DNA of 64,000 nucleotides from Idiomarina baltica OS145 (GTDB lineage: Bacteria; Pseudomonadota; Gammaproteobacteria; Enterobacterales; Alteromonadaceae), in assembly GCF_000152885.1 (NCBI RefSeq), contig NZ_CH672407.1, positions 126,411-190,410 of the forward strand, in the 5' to 3' direction. The notes below the pieces were generated by a model. The model was not told where the DNA came from. It did not search any database and saw only the letters and a list, made by a program, of their open reading frames with translations. Numbering within the stretch: the stretch's first letter is position 1; every line of letters begins with the position of its first letter. The translations under genes and the position numbers were made by a program. Positions 24,633 to 32,442 of this stretch are shown here, piece by piece.

Positions 24633-25739
24633 ATGTCAGTAAAACCTTTACATGCAGTCATAGCAATGGTGCTGAGCGTTTCAACTCAGGCGCAGGAGCA
24701 ACATCAAGAAGACCATGAAACACACCAAGAGCCCGCTGGCATCACACTTTCTGAGCAGCAACGTGATATGGCCGACATTGCCACTGGCAAACTCAGCGCT
24801 CGCGTGATCGAGTACCCCGTGTATGCGCCCGGCGAGGTAGTGGCGAACGATTTCAATAGCTACGTTGTCAGTCCTCGAATTGATTCCACCATTTTAAGAC
24901 GCTTTGTCAGTATCGGCGATCACGTCGAACAAGGTGAACCGCTGGCTACGCTATTTAGTGCGCGTATGGCGGACGCACAAAGCAGTTATTTAGTTGCGCT
25001 AAACGAGTGGCAACGGGTGCAGTCGCTGGGTGAATCGACAGTCGGTGAAAAACGCTTCGTCGAAGCACAAAATACGTTTACCTCAGCGCGCGCTAAACTC
25101 AAAGCGTTTGGTATGCTACTTAACGAAATTGAGCGTTTAACCAAGCCCGATTATCCACTTGGAGAATATCAACTGACGTCTGATATTAACGGCATTGTGG
25201 TTAGCGATAACTTTAAGCAAGGTCAACAAGTGAGTGCAGGTACCGAGCTCGTTGATGTGCTGCAAGAAGCAAGTTTGTGGGTGAACGCACGACTACCCGG
25301 TACCACCGATCTTAACGTTAAGTTTGGTGATCAAGTGATGGTGACAGTCGATGGAGTCGACTACCCTGCAAAAGTCATTCAGGAGGGGCATACCATCGAC
25401 CATAAAACCCGCACACGCACTATCCGACTGGCAGTCGATAATAAGCAAGACCGCCTTCATCCTGGGCTTTTTGCTGATGTCTACTTCACCGTTGAGTCGG
25501 AGCAACCGGTATTAGCGGTTCAGGACTCAGCACTGATGCGTGCTCCAGATGGCGACTGGCAAATCTTCATTGAACGTGCTCCCGGTCAGTTCGAACCCCA
25601 AGAAGTCGAACTAATTGATGAAAAAGGTCCGTGGAAGATTATTGACGGGGTATCGGAAGGCACACGATACGTCAGTCAGGGGGCTTTTTTCGTCCGTTCA
25701 CAAATTGCTAAGGGCGGCTTTGACCCGCATAACCATTAA
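24633..25739 (+). CDS. czcB: CzcB-type periplasmic adaptor of an RND metal pump
   Basis: A 368-residue membrane-fusion protein. The N-terminus is a signal peptide followed by a His/Glu-rich stretch (QEQHQEDHETHQEPAG) that may bind metal. The lipoyl-type block SIGDHVEQGEPLATLFS (about 90-105), a helical hairpin, and the beta-barrel NGIVVSDNFKQGQQVSAGTEL follow. It starts 3 bp after czcC and ends 11 bp before czcA. It links pump and channel; without a working CzcC it might use another channel, such as the cusC product. Confidence 0.85.
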   Translation: MSVKPLHAVIAMVLSVSTQAQEQHQEDHETHQEPAGITLSEQQRDMADIATGKLSARVIEYPVYAPGEVVANDFNSYVVSPRIDSTILRRFVSIGDHVEQGEPLATLFSARMADAQSSYLVALNEWQRVQSLGESTVGEKRFVEAQNTFTSARAKLKAFGMLLNEIERLTKPDYPLGEYQLTSDINGIVVSDNFKQGQQVSAGTELVDVLQEASLWVNARLPGTTDLNVKFGDQVMVTVDGVDYPAKVIQEGHTIDHKTRTRTIRLAVDNKQDRLHPGLFADVYFTVESEQPVLAVQDSALMRAPDGDWQIFIERAPGQFEPQEVELIDEKGPWKIIDGVSEGTRYVSQGAFFVRSQIAKGGFDPHNH

Positions 25740-25750
25740 TAGGAGGTTGT

Positions 25751-28700
25751 ATGTTTCAGCGCATTATCCAATTTGCTGTCGCCAATCGCCTATTATTGGT
25801 ATTGGCCTTATTCGGCATCAGCATCGCGTCCTTTTTTGTGATCCCTAAGCTTAATTTGGACGCCTTTCCCGATGTGACCAATGTTCAGGTTACGGTGAAT
25901 ACCGAGGCGCCCGGGTTAGCAGCGACCGAAGTTGAGCAATTAATTACTTATCCGATCGAGTCTGTCATGTATGCCCTTCCCGATGTTGAGGAAGTCCGCT
26001 CCATCTCTAAGACCGGCTTGTCCGGTATTACCGTGGTGTTTGACGAGAGCGTGGATATTTACTTTGCTCGACAACTGGTATTTGAGCGACTGCAAGCGGC
26101 AAAAGAGTTGATTCCCGAGGGTGTCGGCACACCCGAAATGGGTCCTAACTCCTCCGGTCTGGGTCAGGTCTACCAGTACTTATTAGTCGCCGACCCTGAT
26201 TCTGGCGTGACTAGCATGGAGCTGCGTAGTCTTAACGACTATGTGGTTAAACTGCTACTCATGCCGGTTGAAGGGATCACCGAAGTCTTGTCCTTTGGCG
26301 GCGAGGTTAAGCAATATCAGGTTAACCTTAATCCCGCCAAGTTATTGTCTTATGAACTGACCCAACAGGACGTTATGGATGCGGTTAATAAGAACAACGG
26401 TAACGTAGGGGGCTGGTATATGCCTCGCGGTCAGGAGCAGTTAGTTATCCGTGGCACGGGCTGGCTCGCGAACGGTGATAAAGGGTTGCAACAGCTCCGT
26501 CAGATTCCCTTAAAAACCGTTGACGGGGTCTCGGTGACACTCGGCCAAGTAGCCACTGTCGAGGTCGGGAGTGAAATCCGCCAAGGTGCGGTATCAATGT
26601 CGCGCAAAGTTGACGGTCAGGTCAACCAGTTAGGTGAGGTGGTGTCCGGTATCGTACTCAAACGTATGGGTTCGAACACCAAGGCGACTATCGATGGCAT
26701 TAAAAAGCGCATTCCGCTTATCCAGCAGGCACTGCCCGAGGGCGTCACGTTTGAGCCGTATTATGATCAAGCCGATTTAATACAAAAAGCCGTGTCGACG
26801 GTCGCCTATTCGCTCCTCATCGCATTTGTGTTCATCATCGCGGTATTGGCCTTATTCTTACTGAACTTACGCGCTACTTTCTTAGTGCTGCTCTCTATAC
26901 CAGTGTCGATCGCCATCGCCTTGATGGTTATGTCGGCTGTCGGTATGTCTGCGAATCTCATGTCATTAGGCGGGATTGCTGTCGCTATTGGTATGCTGGT
27001 CGATGGTTCGGTAGTGATGGTTGAAAACATTTTCAAACATCTGAGTCGTCCCGATATTGAGCACCATGAACAGGCAGCAAAGCGGACTGAGTATCACGAT
27101 CCTGACCCGCAAGCGGCTCAGCTTGATAATCACGGTATCAAACTCCGAGTGAAAGAGGCGGCGAATGAGGTCGCACGACCCGTCTTTTTTGCTGCCATGA
27201 TCATTTTGGTCGTTTTCATGCCGTTATTTAGCTTTCAGGGTGTCGAGGCAAAATTATTTGAGCCAATGGCGATCAGTATCATTCTGGCAATTATCTCAGC
27301 AGTTTTTGTTGCCATCATGGTCGTCCCGGCGCTCGCTAGTTACTTCTTTAGTCGCGGCATAAAGCCTCGAGAAAATAAGTTACTTAAACCCCTAGATAGG
27401 GGCTACAAGCGACTGCTATCCATTACCTTAAAAAGTAAAAAAGTGGTGGTTGCGATCGCCGGTGCGTTATTTGTCGCTGCCCTGCTATTGGTTCCGCAAC
27501 TGGGCACCGAGTTTGCGCCTGAGCTAGAAGAAGGCACGATTAATATTCGCGTGACATTGGCCCCCTCTTCTAATCTCGAAACGGCGTTGGAGGTTGCTCC
27601 TAAGCTCGAAAAAATACTGATGTCATTTCCAGAAACCACGTATGCGCTGAGCCGTATTGGTCGCGCAGAGGTCGGCGGCGATCCGGAGCCTATCAGTAAT
27701 ATTGAGATCTATGTCGGTGTTAAACCCCAGTCAGAATGGACTACGGCATCAGACCGTTACGCCTTGCAGGAAAAAATGGAAGCTAAACTCGATACACACC
27801 CGGGTCTACTGTTTAACTTTTCACAACCGATTGCAACGCGGGTCGATGAGCTACTGTCGGGGGTTAAATCGCAACTCGCGATTAAGTTATTTGGCCCCGA
27901 TTTGGATGTGCTTGCCCGTAAAGGTCAGGCGATTGAGGAAGCAGTTAAACAAGTCGATGGCGCCGTTGCTGTAGCAATGGAGCAAATAAAGGGCGAAGCC
28001 CAGCTAGTGGTGTCTCCTAAACGACAACAACTCTCACGTTACGGATTAAATGTCTCTGATGTGCTAGATGTCGTCGACAATGGACTGGGTGGTGCGTCAG
28101 CGGGCCAAATTATTCACGGCAATGAGCGCTATGACATTTATGTGCGGCTTGCCAAACAGTTTCGAGCAACCGCAGAAGCCATTCGTTCATTACGTTTATT
28201 AACGCCATCGGGTGCTTGGGTTACGCTCGGCGAGGTCGCCCACGTCGCGATCGAATCGGGTCCACCCCAAATACGCCGAGATGATGTTCAACGACGTGTC
28301 GTCATTCAATCCAATGTGCAAGGTCGTGACATGGGCAGTGTCGTAACGGATATCCGTCAGACCATCGACAACACCGTTGACTTACCATCCGGCTATTCAG
28401 TCGATATTGGTGGTCAGTTTGAGAGTCAACAACGAGCGCAAAAGCGGCTATCTATTGTCGTACCTATTTCGCTTGTCCTTATCGCACTGTTGCTCTACTT
28501 TGCCTTCGGCACCCTGGGTCAAGCAATGTTGATTTTAGTAAACGTGCCGTTAGCAGTGATTGGCGGTATTGTTGCACTCTTTATCTCCGGTCAATATCTT
28601 TCGGTGCCCAGTGCGGTCGGTTTCATCACACTCTTTGGTGTCGCCGTTCTAAATGGTGTGGTTCTGGTAGAGAGCATTAACCAGCGCATCGCGGACGGTC

Positions 28701-28951
28701 ATCAGGTCACTGAGGCAGTATTTGATGGCGCATGGTCTCGCTTACGTCCGGTGTTGATGACAGCCATCACCTCAGCGCTCGGGCTGATACCCATGCTGTT
28801 TGCCACGGGTGCAGGCGCTGAGATCCAGCGTCCCTTGGCAACGGTCATCGTCGGTGGACTGGTTTCCGCCACGTTACTGACGCTTGTAGTATTACCGGTG
28901 CTCTACCCTTGGTTCTCTAAACAGAAAGTGAAGGAGCTTACGCGAACCTGA
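25751..28951 (+). CDS. czcA: CzcA-like heavy-metal RND pump with atypical transmembrane-4 motif
   Basis: A 1066-residue inner-membrane proton/metal antiporter of the HME-RND family (LDAFPDVTNVQVTVNTEAPG at 37-56; GTEFAPELEEGTINIRV in the second half). The strong RBS AGGAGG precedes the ATG. In helix 4 the sequence is AIGMLVDGSVVMVEN. Asp418 and Glu425 of the proton pathway are kept, but the first Asp of the classic DFG..DG motif is Ala412. This differs from Zn/Cd/Co pumps and recalls Cu/Ag or other HME subclasses. The cytosolic loop after helix 4 has a His-rich insertion (IEHHEQAAKRTEYHD). The metal is therefore uncertain; the czc symbol reflects gene order. Confidence 0.85.
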   Translation: MFQRIIQFAVANRLLLVLALFGISIASFFVIPKLNLDAFPDVTNVQVTVNTEAPGLAATEVEQLITYPIESVMYALPDVEEVRSISKTGLSGITVVFDESVDIYFARQLVFERLQAAKELIPEGVGTPEMGPNSSGLGQVYQYLLVADPDSGVTSMELRSLNDYVVKLLLMPVEGITEVLSFGGEVKQYQVNLNPAKLLSYELTQQDVMDAVNKNNGNVGGWYMPRGQEQLVIRGTGWLANGDKGLQQLRQIPLKTVDGVSVTLGQVATVEVGSEIRQGAVSMSRKVDGQVNQLGEVVSGIVLKRMGSNTKATIDGIKKRIPLIQQALPEGVTFEPYYDQADLIQKAVSTVAYSLLIAFVFIIAVLALFLLNLRATFLVLLSIPVSIAIALMVMSAVGMSANLMSLGGIAVAIGMLVDGSVVMVENIFKHLSRPDIEHHEQAAKRTEYHDPDPQAAQLDNHGIKLRVKEAANEVARPVFFAAMIILVVFMPLFSFQGVEAKLFEPMAISIILAIISAVFVAIMVVPALASYFFSRGIKPRENKLLKPLDRGYKRLLSITLKSKKVVVAIAGALFVAALLLVPQLGTEFAPELEEGTINIRVTLAPSSNLETALEVAPKLEKILMSFPETTYALSRIGRAEVGGDPEPISNIEIYVGVKPQSEWTTASDRYALQEKMEAKLDTHPGLLFNFSQPIATRVDELLSGVKSQLAIKLFGPDLDVLARKGQAIEEAVKQVDGAVAVAMEQIKGEAQLVVSPKRQQLSRYGLNVSDVLDVVDNGLGGASAGQIIHGNERYDIYVRLAKQFRATAEAIRSLRLLTPSGAWVTLGEVAHVAIESGPPQIRRDDVQRRVVIQSNVQGRDMGSVVTDIRQTIDNTVDLPSGYSVDIGGQFESQQRAQKRLSIVVPISLVLIALLLYFAFGTLGQAMLILVNVPLAVIGGIVALFISGQYLSVPSAVGFITLFGVAVLNGVVLVESINQRIADGHQVTEAVFDGAWSRLRPVLMTAITSALGLIPMLFATGAGAEIQRPLATVIVGGLVSATLLTLVVLPVLYPWFSKQKVKELTRT

Positions 28952-29045
28952 TTTGTTTCACTGCTTACAGTTTGTAACAAAGCAGATTCGCTTTTCGTCT
29001 CCACCGTGATTATTGTTTAATCAAAGTCAAAATGAGGGCGTTGAA

Positions 29046-30053
29046 ATGTACAGCGACAAAGATATTCGCGCAGCCGTCGAGGCAGGTGTCATGCCTAAAC
29101 AAACGGCGAACGCGTTTCGTGATTTTATTCAACAACAGCGCGGTGGAGTCCTAAATCAAGACCAAGAGTATATTCCTTTGGTACACGGCTTTAACGACAT
29201 TTTTGTCGTGATCGCCGCAGTGATTGCTTTGGCAGGTCTGTGGACGATTGGTAATACCATGTCGCCGCTGATCGGTGGCGGTTTAGTAGCTGTGGCAAGT
29301 TGGTTGTTGTCCGAGTACTTCACTCGCCGTCGACATATGGCGCTGCCATCGATCGTGCTATTGGTGACGGCATTGGGCGGTACCTTCGGTGGCGTGATTA
29401 TGCAATTACTTGCCATGGCGGTTAGACCCGACCTTGCTAGCGGTGTCGCATTTATTGCTGCCAGTGCCGTTGCAACAGCGCATTGGTTTCGGTTCCGTGT
29501 TCCTATCACGCTCGCGGCTGGGATCGCTACGGTGGTTGGTATCATCGTGTCTTTCCTAAGCACCACCTGGTTGCTAGACAGTATCTTAATTGACTTGGTG
29601 ATCATGACAGGGGGTTTAGTCACCTTTGGCATCGCCATGTATTGGGATGCTTCGGACGTCGATCGCACCAGTCGCCGTTCTGATGTCGCATTTTGGCTTC
29701 ATCTACTGGCGGCGCCGCTGATGATTCATCCTTTGTTTAACGTCATTCTTGGCAGTGATTTTGAAATCGGCGTTACTCAAGCAGCCGCCACACTGGTGGT
29801 TTATGTTGTGTTGAGTGTCGTATCTCTGATTATCGATCGTCGCGCCTTGATGGTATCAGCATTGGCCTACGTTATTTTTATTTTCAGTCAAGTGCTGACA
29901 AGCGTTGGCTTGGTCGACTTAGGTAGCGCGGTGATGGGCTTAATCGTGGGTGCTGGCTTACTACTTGTGTCGGTGTTCTGGCATCCGTTACGCAGTTCAT
30001 TGGTATCTAAATTGCCGCCTGCGCTACTTAATAAGTTACCTTCACTGCAATAA
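29046..30053 (+). CDS. Polytopic membrane protein of unknown function
   Basis: A 335-residue protein with a soluble N-terminus of about 50 residues (YSDKDIRAAVEAGVMPKQTANAFRDF) and about ten membrane helices. The N-terminal helix pair resembles the cytosolic lead of DUF2157-like membrane proteins, but I cannot assign it firmly. I chose the ATG at 29046, with GAGG about 9 bases before it. It begins 94 bp after czcA on the same strand and ends at a good terminator, so it may be the last gene of the metal operon or a separate unit. Confidence 0.6.
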   Translation: MYSDKDIRAAVEAGVMPKQTANAFRDFIQQQRGGVLNQDQEYIPLVHGFNDIFVVIAAVIALAGLWTIGNTMSPLIGGGLVAVASWLLSEYFTRRRHMALPSIVLLVTALGGTFGGVIMQLLAMAVRPDLASGVAFIAASAVATAHWFRFRVPITLAAGIATVVGIIVSFLSTTWLLDSILIDLVIMTGGLVTFGIAMYWDASDVDRTSRRSDVAFWLHLLAAPLMIHPLFNVILGSDFEIGVTQAAATLVVYVVLSVVSLIIDRRALMVSALAYVIFIFSQVLTSVGLVDLGSAVMGLIVGAGLLLVSVFWHPLRSSLVSKLPPALLNKLPSLQ

Positions 30054-30059
30054 AGCAAT

Positions 30060-30083
30060 GAGCGGCGCAAGCCGCTCTTTCTA
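30060..30083 (+). terminator. Intrinsic terminator
   Basis: GAGCGGC-GCAA-GCCGCTC (30060-30077) followed by TTTCT, just past the stop of the membrane protein. Confidence 0.7.
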
Positions 30084-30190
30084 ATTTATTAGTTAAAAAT
30101 TGTAGATATTTTGTAAAAATAAGCTTTGAAAAGCGCTTTAAGCGATCCATAATTTAACAATTAAACATTTAAATAACATTTGGAGCCGTT

Positions 30191-30835
30191 ATGGCTGTAA
30201 AATTTGAAGACCGTCCCCTGGATAAAGTTCGCGAAGAAGTGATAGACCAGCTGGTTATGAATTACAGTCATGGTGAACTATCGCAAGAGGCTTTTGAGGC
30301 GCGGCTTGACCAAGCATTTGATGCGATCGCTCACCAGCAATTAGCCGACTTAGTAGAAGACTTACCCCTGCAAGTTGATGCGAAGTATGAGCAAAGTAAA
30401 GCCGCACGTTTTGACGCACACTCCACCAAAATATTCGCTGGCAGCGAACATTCGGTTGTCGCAATACTGTCGTCGCAAAGCATGAAAGGTGCATGGCAAG
30501 TACCGGCTAAAATTAAAGCCTACAGTGTGCTGGGTTCACTCAAGATCGACTTTACTGATGCGCACTTCGAGAGCGATGAAATTCATGTTCAACTACTCGA
30601 CCTTGTTGGTGATATTAAAATTTTTGTTCCCGAGTTTGCCCGCGTGACCTGCAATGTCGCTAACATTATTAGCTCTCTCGATAATCATCTAGAGGCGCCA
30701 ATACAAGCGCCTAAAGTGCACATCCATATTTCCGGCTATTCCGTACTCTCTTCTATTGATATCAAAGTACGCCAAACAATGCGCGAGCGTTTTATTGCGT
30801 TTGCTGATAAGTTAAAGCGTAACTGGACCACCTAA
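30191..30835 (+). CDS. DUF1707 protein with LiaF-like C-terminal domain
   Basis: A 214-residue soluble protein. Residues 12-60 form a SHOCT-like DUF1707 domain (VREEVIDQLVMNYSHGELSQEAFEARLDQA). Residues about 80-190 resemble the cell-wall-stress LiaF/DUF2154 beta domain (VVAILSSQSMKGAWQVPAKIKAYSVLGSLKIDF, VHIHISGYSVLSSIDI). Related proteins modulate envelope-stress signalling. GGAG precedes the ATG. It is followed within 24 bp by the GST gene. The role here is unknown. Confidence 0.65.
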   Translation: MAVKFEDRPLDKVREEVIDQLVMNYSHGELSQEAFEARLDQAFDAIAHQQLADLVEDLPLQVDAKYEQSKAARFDAHSTKIFAGSEHSVVAILSSQSMKGAWQVPAKIKAYSVLGSLKIDFTDAHFESDEIHVQLLDLVGDIKIFVPEFARVTCNVANIISSLDNHLEAPIQAPKVHIHISGYSVLSSIDIKVRQTMRERFIAFADKLKRNWTT

Positions 30836-30859
30836 AAACAACAACATGGAGTCTAATCA

Positions 30860-31477
30860 ATGAAGCTCTACGAAATGGCGAAGGCGCCTAACCCGCGTCG
30901 CGTACGCATGTTTCTCGCAGAAAAGGGATTACTAGATAAAGTCGAACGGATTGAAATTGACTTGTCAAAAGGTGAAAACCTCAGCGATTCTTTCAAAGCC
31001 AAAAACCCCATGCAAAAAGTCCCTGTACTTGAGCTCGATGACGGTAGCTTTATCTGCGAAACCACGGCAATTTGCCATTATTTCGAAAACCAATATCCCG
31101 ACTCACCTAAACTACTTGGCGACAATGCCAACGACAAAGCCATTATTGAACAATGGACGCGTTGGGTCGATTTTTACTTGTTCTATCCAATTGGCATGGG
31201 CTTTCAGCACACGACCGACTATTTCAAGCACCGCATGCAACCCATCCGCGAATGGGGAGAGCACAATATCAAAGAGGCCGAGCGCTTTTTTGACTTTTTA
31301 AACGATCAACTCGAAGGTAAAGATTTTATTGCCTGCGGTCAGCTCACCGTCGCCGATATCAATGCGTTCTGCTCAGTCGACTTTGGCAAAGTCGTGAATC
31401 TACGCGTTGATGAAAGCCGTCCTAATTTATTCCGTTGGTATCAAGCGATGAAGCAACGCGCTTCTGCTAAAGTTTAA
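30860..31477 (+). CDS. Glutathione S-transferase
   Basis: A 205-residue GST: N-terminal thioredoxin-like domain with the NPMQKVPVLELDDGSFICETTAI block (cis-Pro and Glu-Thr/Ser glutathione site, residues 50-72) and a helical C-terminal domain with QLTVADINAF (N-capping Asp motif). It likely conjugates or reduces with glutathione in the cytoplasm; no substrate can be named. It is arranged with the DUF1707 and MscS genes in a short same-strand run. Confidence 0.85.
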   Translation: MKLYEMAKAPNPRRVRMFLAEKGLLDKVERIEIDLSKGENLSDSFKAKNPMQKVPVLELDDGSFICETTAICHYFENQYPDSPKLLGDNANDKAIIEQWTRWVDFYLFYPIGMGFQHTTDYFKHRMQPIREWGEHNIKEAERFFDFLNDQLEGKDFIACGQLTVADINAFCSVDFGKVVNLRVDESRPNLFRWYQAMKQRASAKV

Positions 31478-31489
31478 TTCGAGCCTGAT

Positions 31490-32413
31490 ATGCAAGAAGA
31501 AGCATCAAGTTTGTGGGCGGAGTTTAGCTCCGCCTTTACTACCCTATGGCAAACACCACTTTATACCTCCGGCGATACAAAAATCCATTTTAGCCAAGTG
31601 GTCATTGCGCTGACCATTATCATCGTTGGTGTTATTGTTGTTCGCATTATAGGTCGCCAACTACTGAACCGTGCCCTGCTGCGCAACGGCGCGTCGGAAA
31701 ACACCCTATTTACCTTTCGTCGGCTATTTCAGTTTATTGCCTACTTGTTACTGGTTTTACTTGCTCTACCGTTAGCTGGTATTCCGATTACGATATTTGC
31801 AGTACTCGGTGGCGCGTTCGCCATTGGTGTGGGTTTTGGTGCGCAGAATTTGCTCAATAACCTGATATCGGGTTTTATTCTATTAACCGAGAGTCCAATT
31901 CGTATTGGCGACATCGTTGAGCTTGAGAACGAGCAAGGTCGCATTGAAGAAATAGGTAATCGTTGTGTACGTATTCGTCGGTTTGACGGGATTCATGTAC
32001 TGGTGCCAAACAGCTACTTTTTAGAGCAACGCGTAGTGAACTGGACACTGGTTTCAAAAGATATCCGCAGCAATGTCAGTGTTGGTGTCGCTTATGGTTC
32101 ACCGGCTGAAAAGGTACGTGACTTAATGCTGGAGGCGGCGAAAGAGCATAAAAAGATTAACACCGAGTACCCCATCGAAGTGTTATTTGAAGACTTTGGT
32201 GATAACAGCCTTACCTTCAATTTGCTGTTCTGGACTTCGGTTAGTGCGCCGATGGATTTACGTCGGGTGCAGTCGGACTTGCGCTACAAGATCGACTCAC
32301 TATTCGCCGAGAATGATATCGTCATCGCCTTCCCACAACGGGATGTGCACCTCGATACATTAAGACCACTCGAAGTCTCTATTCAACGAGCAAAAAAAAG
32401 CGATGCTAATTAG
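31490..32413 (+). CDS. MscS-family mechanosensitive ion channel
   Basis: A 307-residue small-conductance channel. Three helices: two at about 25-95, then the pore-lining TM3 Gly/Ala stripe VLGGAFAIGVGFGAQNLLNNLISGFILL (about 100-128). The beta domain with IRIGDIVELENEQGRIEEIG and a C-terminal alpha/beta domain follow. It should release solutes on hypo-osmotic shock. Its stop codon lies inside the stem of the shared terminator. Confidence 0.88.
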   Translation: MQEEASSLWAEFSSAFTTLWQTPLYTSGDTKIHFSQVVIALTIIIVGVIVVRIIGRQLLNRALLRNGASENTLFTFRRLFQFIAYLLLVLLALPLAGIPITIFAVLGGAFAIGVGFGAQNLLNNLISGFILLTESPIRIGDIVELENEQGRIEEIGNRCVRIRRFDGIHVLVPNSYFLEQRVVNWTLVSKDIRSNVSVGVAYGSPAEKVRDLMLEAAKEHKKINTEYPIEVLFEDFGDNSLTFNLLFWTSVSAPMDLRRVQSDLRYKIDSLFAENDIVIAFPQRDVHLDTLRPLEVSIQRAKKSDAN

Positions 32414-32423
32414 CATCGCTTTT
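32396..32423. terminator. Bidirectional terminator overlapping the mscS stop
   Basis: A perfect 14-bp inverted repeat, AAAAGCGATGCTAA against TTAGCATCGCTTTT, with A and T tracts on both sides. It serves the channel gene (plus) and the TonB receptor (minus); the last three sense codons of the channel gene lie in the stem. Confidence 0.85.
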
Positions 32424-32442
32424 ATCAAAACTCTCCGCGTAT

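Noticed and set aside
29156-29668. 170-codon minus-strand open frame
   Set aside because: It lies wholly inside the plus-strand membrane-protein gene, mirrors its codons, and has a low-complexity Thr/Ala/Ile composition without RBS or family.
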